A DNA stretch of 64,000 nucleotides from Ogataea parapolymorpha DL-1 (lineage: Eukaryota; Ascomycota; Pichiomycetes; Pichiales; Pichiaceae): assembly GCF_000187245.1 (NCBI RefSeq), contig NC_027865.1:310001-374000 (forward strand), written 5' to 3'. Shown one piece after another: positions 60,852 to 64,000 of the stretch. The notes beneath the pieces were generated by a model, which worked only from the letters and a program-made list of their open reading frames with translations, did not search any database and was not told the DNA's origin. A program made the translations under genes and the position numbers. Each line of letters opens with the position of its first letter. Position 1 is the stretch's first letter.

Positions 60852-62024
60852 ATGAAATCATCTTGCTTTTTTAGTTCTCTAGTTTTTGTGAGCTTTTTAA
60901 ATAGAGCACTTACACAAGAAGTGGTCACTCAAAGTGATGCCAACTGTATTGTGAACTTTCATACAGTCTTCGAGTATGAATATGTCTATGCTAGCAGAGT
61001 GGAGTCAGATTCGTCTAGCAGATTTCAGCAGGATTTTACTTCGAACAGCAAAAGTTTTGGCGATCCTCCGCATACGAGTATTTCTCAAGTTGTAAGTTCC
61101 CCATCTGATATATCGCCAAGTATAACCTCTACTATCGAAATTTCCACAAACGGGTTTGGTCCTTCTTCGGCTGACCCTGAAAATTTGAAGTCGAGCTCAA
61201 CTTTTTTAACGCTGTCAGAATCTAGCAAGACTACTTTTGAAACTAGTGCTGAATCCAACACTGTGATAATCTCATCTTTATCAAAAGAAACCGCAACATT
61301 TACAACTTCAGAGGAGTCATTGCCGAGCTCCAGTCCTTCTTCAAAAACTAGTACAAGCCTCGCTATCACCAACTCTTATGTCTCCTCATCTATAGCAAGC
61401 GTCACGCCAACGTCAAGCTTAAGCGACGACCTATCAACATCATCAACGTCATTAACGTCAACAACATCAACATCCACATCCACATCATCATCATCATCAT
61501 CAGTGCTTGCATCTTCATCGATATCGTCGTCAAGTTCCTCTGTATCTGCTTCATCACTCTCATCATTCGCCCAGACGTATTTAGACAGGCACAATTATTT
61601 CAGAGCCTTGCATGAAGATACTCCTAACCTAACATGGAATGATGATGTGGCTAAAGTTGCACAAAATTACGCTGACGCTTACACATGTAACGGCGAATTG
61701 GTGCATTCAGGAAACTCTTTGGATGGCCAGAGTCTCGGCGAAAACTTAGCTTATGGCTACAATTTTGCTACCGCTGGTGCTGTTGATGCATGGTATGACG
61801 AGATTAATCAGTACAACTACTCAGATCCAGGATATTCGGAAGCTACGGGACATTTCACGCAGTTGGTCTGGAAATCGTCAACGGAAATTGGCTGCGCTTA
61901 CAAATATTGCGGTTCTTATTTGGGCTACTACATTGTATGCAACTACTTGCCAATAGGTAATCTTGTGTTGATTGGTGACCCAAGTTATTTCTTTGAAAGA
62001 AATGTGATGCCTCTAAAATCATGA
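60852..62024 (+). CDS. Secreted or wall-associated CAP/PR-1 protein (Pry family)
   Basis: 390 residues. Signal peptide (~1-21, SSLVFVSFLNRALTQ), then a ~200-residue Ser/Thr-rich stalk with long serine runs. The C-terminal CAP domain (~240-375) has YLDRHNYFRALHEDTPNLTWNDDVAKVAQNYAD, GENLAYGYNFATAGAVDAWYDEI, ATGHFTQLVWKSSTEIGCAY and YYIVCNYLPIGNL; the central His and Glu residues are present. Yeast Pry proteins bind and export sterols. No GPI-attachment tail is seen, so it is closer to Pry1/Pry2 than to Pry3. Confidence 0.88.
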   Translation: MKSSCFFSSLVFVSFLNRALTQEVVTQSDANCIVNFHTVFEYEYVYASRVESDSSSRFQQDFTSNSKSFGDPPHTSISQVVSSPSDISPSITSTIEISTNGFGPSSADPENLKSSSTFLTLSESSKTTFETSAESNTVIISSLSKETATFTTSEESLPSSSPSSKTSTSLAITNSYVSSSIASVTPTSSLSDDLSTSSTSLTSTTSTSTSTSSSSSSVLASSSISSSSSSVSASSLSSFAQTYLDRHNYFRALHEDTPNLTWNDDVAKVAQNYADAYTCNGELVHSGNSLDGQSLGENLAYGYNFATAGAVDAWYDEINQYNYSDPGYSEATGHFTQLVWKSSTEIGCAYKYCGSYLGYYIVCNYLPIGNLVLIGDPSYFFERNVMPLKS

Positions 62025-62214
62025 CGCACATGATCGCAAAAACCCTTGCACGAAATATTCGCTTAATACACAATATGTTTTTTTATTTGATACGTAAAAA
62101 ATGTAATTTGCCAGAAAAAACCTTTTCCGATCATCGGCTAGCAAGATTATGTAAAGGTCATCTTTTACCTGCAATATATAGCATTCAAGATTACATTTCC
62201 AATTAAACGCAAAA

Positions 62215-62967
62215 ATGTTTAGGCGCTGTTTAAATTTACCGGCTAAAGGCATCCCAATATTCAACAAGGGTCTGATTCGATTCCTGTCGCTGAAAACAGT
62301 GGGAACACCAAATGAAAATGCGCTCAAATTCATTTCTACGGATTTCAATTTTCTTCCAGAGTCCCTAACGAGCGCAGTTGAAGTCAATGATCTTCCTGAG
62401 GCGTCGCAGAGATCGCCTTTAGCTTCAGAGCTCTTCAAACTAAATGGGGTGAAATCTTTACTCATTGGGCACAATTTTATCACAGTGAATAAGGTTGATC
62501 CAGAGCTTTCTAATAATCCTGACTTGCATTGGGATTCGTTGTCTACAAAGGTCATGAATGTGATAACTAATGCTGTGGATTCCAATATCCCTGTTCTCAA
62601 TCCTGAGTACTTGGATGAAATAGTGAGGAAGCAGGACGAGGCTCAAGAGGACGACGATGATGTAACGTATGAAATCAAGGAACTCATAAATACGCGAATC
62701 CGCCCCGCACTTCAGGATGATGGAGGTGACATTCATTTCAGATCTTTCGATGCAGAAAGTGGAACAGTTTATCTCAAGCTTCAAGGTGCCTGCAAATCCT
62801 GTTCTCTCAGTGAGGACACTTTGAAGAACGGCATTGAAAGTATGCTGAAACATTATATTCCCGAAGTGGAAGAAGTGAAAGCAGTTTTGGATCCTGAAGA
62901 AGAGATTGCTTTACGAGAGTTCGAGAAGTTGGAAAAAAAATTAAAACAACAACAGCAAACTTTGTGA
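62215..62967 (+). CDS. NFU1: Mitochondrial iron-sulfur scaffold Nfu1
   Basis: 250 residues. Presequence MFRRCLNLPAKGIPIFNKGL; N-terminal Nfu domain (~30-115: NALKFISTDFNFLP, SPLASELFKLNGVKSLLIGHNFITV); C-terminal NifU domain (~147-225) with RIRPALQDDGGDIHFRSF and the CxxC ligand pair in GACKSCSLSEDTLKNGIESML. Nfu1 delivers [4Fe-4S] clusters to lipoate synthase and other late targets. S. cerevisiae Nfu1 is 256 aa. SSQ1, another part of the same pathway, is also in this window but 47 kb away. Confidence 0.95.
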   Translation: MFRRCLNLPAKGIPIFNKGLIRFLSLKTVGTPNENALKFISTDFNFLPESLTSAVEVNDLPEASQRSPLASELFKLNGVKSLLIGHNFITVNKVDPELSNNPDLHWDSLSTKVMNVITNAVDSNIPVLNPEYLDEIVRKQDEAQEDDDDVTYEIKELINTRIRPALQDDGGDIHFRSFDAESGTVYLKLQGACKSCSLSEDTLKNGIESMLKHYIPEVEEVKAVLDPEEEIALREFEKLEKKLKQQQQTL

Positions 62968-63105
62968 TGAGAGCGAGGGCTCTTGAAAGACGCGGGTATG
63001 CGCTACTTACCTGCTCATCTTTGAGTTCGACTTATGACACCAGACGCCTAGGTCAACAATTCACGTTTCATATATTGTGTATAGAAAAAATACGGAAAAT
63101 ATCGA

Positions 63106-63435
63106 TTAATTGAAATCCTTAAGCCCTATCCTATTCGCATAGCTCTCGAATCTTTCAGCAAATTTGAAATCCAATTGTGTAAGGCCTTGAACATCATGAG
63201 TAGTAAGGTGAATAGTGACTTTATTATACAGCGTAGTGATTTTAGGATGATGGCCGCCGAGGTGTGATCTCAGAGCAACTTTAGTCAAAAACGCCCAAGT
63301 ATCCTCGAAGTTTTGAAATGTGTATTTTCTCTCAAGAAAATTCCTGGGGTCTAATGTCCACCTGTGGAGTCTCAACTGATCCTTAATCTGCAAAGCTTCT
63401 TCGAAAGACAACCTTGTCATCTTGGATTTCAGCAT
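63106..63435 (-). CDS. Pterin-4a-carbinolamine dehydratase (PCD/DCoH) family protein
   Basis: 109 residues from the ATG at 63433-63435; a shorter start at 63420 (MTRLSFEEA) is possible. The PCD signature is visible: LGGHHPKITTLYNKVTIHLTTHDVQGLTQLDFKFAERFE, with the His-His-Pro and the second His of the active site. Known members dehydrate 4a-hydroxytetrahydropterin. S. cerevisiae lacks tetrahydrobiopterin-dependent hydroxylases, so the role in this yeast is unclear. It is divergent from the AP mu gene with only 94 bp between starts. Confidence 0.85.
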   Translation of the reverse strand: MLKSKMTRLSFEEALQIKDQLRLHRWTLDPRNFLERKYTFQNFEDTWAFLTKVALRSHLGGHHPKITTLYNKVTIHLTTHDVQGLTQLDFKFAERFESYANRIGLKDFN

Positions 63436-63529
63436 GGTCAAAGTATATTCATGTACTAATCGGGATTAGTTCGCCGGCTTCAGAGAAAAAATTAATGAAT
63501 AATCCTATCAAATTGCCAATACGTATGGC

Positions 63530-64000
63530 ATGGCGTCAGCAATTTACGTCCTTGACCTAGAGCTCAATATCATTATACAGAGACAGTACAAAAATGATAT
63601 AGACTCTCAATCAATTATAGAATACTTTAAGAGAGCTCAAAGAAGATCACAATGCCCTGTTGCGTCCTTTAATGGCACCCATTTTGCTTATACTAGATGT
63701 GATGATATATACCTCATGAGCCCAGTTTTTGACAATCTGAATATAGCATGTCTCATGACTTTTCTGTCAAAAATCGGAGTCTTATTGGGTCAATACATGA
63801 ACCAAAGAATTACATCGGAATCTATCAAAGACAATTACATTCTTGTTTATGAACTTTTTGATGAGACATTAGATTATGGGATTCCTCAATTAACCGACTT
63901 TAACATTTTAAAAGAGTACATTAGTGCTAGTCCAGGTGGTGAAGATATAAACTCCAGTATATCTCGTACGCCCACTAACAACATTTCTTGGAGACCAAAA
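63530..64000 (+). CDS. Adaptor-complex mu subunit (AP-1 type), 3' end missing
   Basis: ATG at 63530 opens MASAIYVLDLELNIIIQRQY, and the frame stays open to the right edge (157 codons). It follows the longin fold of mu chains: DNYILVYELFDETLDYGIPQLTDFNILKEYI, then a linker and NNISWRPK, which leads into the cargo-binding domain. The NxISWRxxG junction and DYGIPQ fit AP-1 mu. Apm1 and Apm2 are hard to separate on this part; AP-2 and AP-3 mu fit less well. Such subunits sort tyrosine-motif cargo at the trans-Golgi and endosomes. Confidence 0.85.
   Translation, partial: MASAIYVLDLELNIIIQRQYKNDIDSQSIIEYFKRAQRRSQCPVASFNGTHFAYTRCDDIYLMSPVFDNLNIACLMTFLSKIGVLLGQYMNQRITSESIKDNYILVYELFDETLDYGIPQLTDFNILKEYISASPGGEDINSSISRTPTNNISWRPK

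Noticed and set aside
62019..62600. 193-codon minus-strand frame overlapping NFU1
   Set aside because: Shadow of NFU1; NFU1 has full domain support on the other strand.

Overview
The window is nuclear chromosomal DNA of a budding yeast (Saccharomycotina). The evidence is about 33 recognisable yeast genes, introns with GTAAGT donors and TACTAAC-type branch points, a tRNA-Pro gene, and a Ty1/copia retrotransposon. Conserved leucines are encoded by CTG in SSQ1, ALG12 and RFC5, so this is probably not a CUG-Ser or CUG-Ala yeast. Very short introns (34 and 49 nt), a pterin-carbinolamine dehydratase gene and a copia element with half-tRNA-type priming point away from close relatives of Saccharomyces. 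I cannot name the species.

Layout. 1-18.5 kb is a compact gene block: MTO1 (cut by the left edge), CENP-T, CMS1, a small one-membrane-span gene with a 34-nt intron, MRPL3, STU1, ECO1, BNA6, VRG4, BUG1-like, SSQ1, PAL1 (two exons) and ATG29. 18.5-23.0 kb is gene-poor and holds RTT102 and some unresolved short reading frames. 23.0-30.8 kb holds RPC11, a C2H2 factor, a ZNG1-type metallochaperone, ALG12, an ER cyclophilin and an ABF2-like HMG protein whose presequence lies in another frame. tRNA-Pro(UGG) is at 30.9 kb. 31.0-44.9 kb is a 14-kb stretch without any convincing host gene. It contains an intact, very recent Ty1/copia element (identical 264-bp LTRs, ACTCA target duplication) and two older solo LTRs in opposite orientation, each with its own perfect 5-bp target duplication. 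44.9-64 kb is again compact: SGT2, VRL1, TSR3, TAH18, MSF1 (hidden first exon), MRPL16, RFC5, BCD1, IPI1, BRL1/BRR6, a PRY-type CAP protein, NFU1, PCD and the start of an AP-complex mu subunit.

Functional themes. Mitochondrial biogenesis recurs (MTO1, MRPL3, MRPL16, MSF1, SSQ1, NFU1, ABF2), as do Fe-S assembly (SSQ1, NFU1, TAH18), ribosome and snoRNP maturation (CMS1, TSR3, BCD1, IPI1), chromosome segregation (CENP-T, STU1, ECO1) and secretory or endosomal traffic (VRG4, BUG1, ALG12, VRL1, AP mu). These are dispersed eukaryotic genes, not an operon. The most useful results are reading-frame corrections from spliced or frameshifted N-termini (MSF1, PAL1, the small gene at 3.1 kb, ABF2) and the LTR archaeology of the 14-kb gene desert, which is a plausible centromere candidate.
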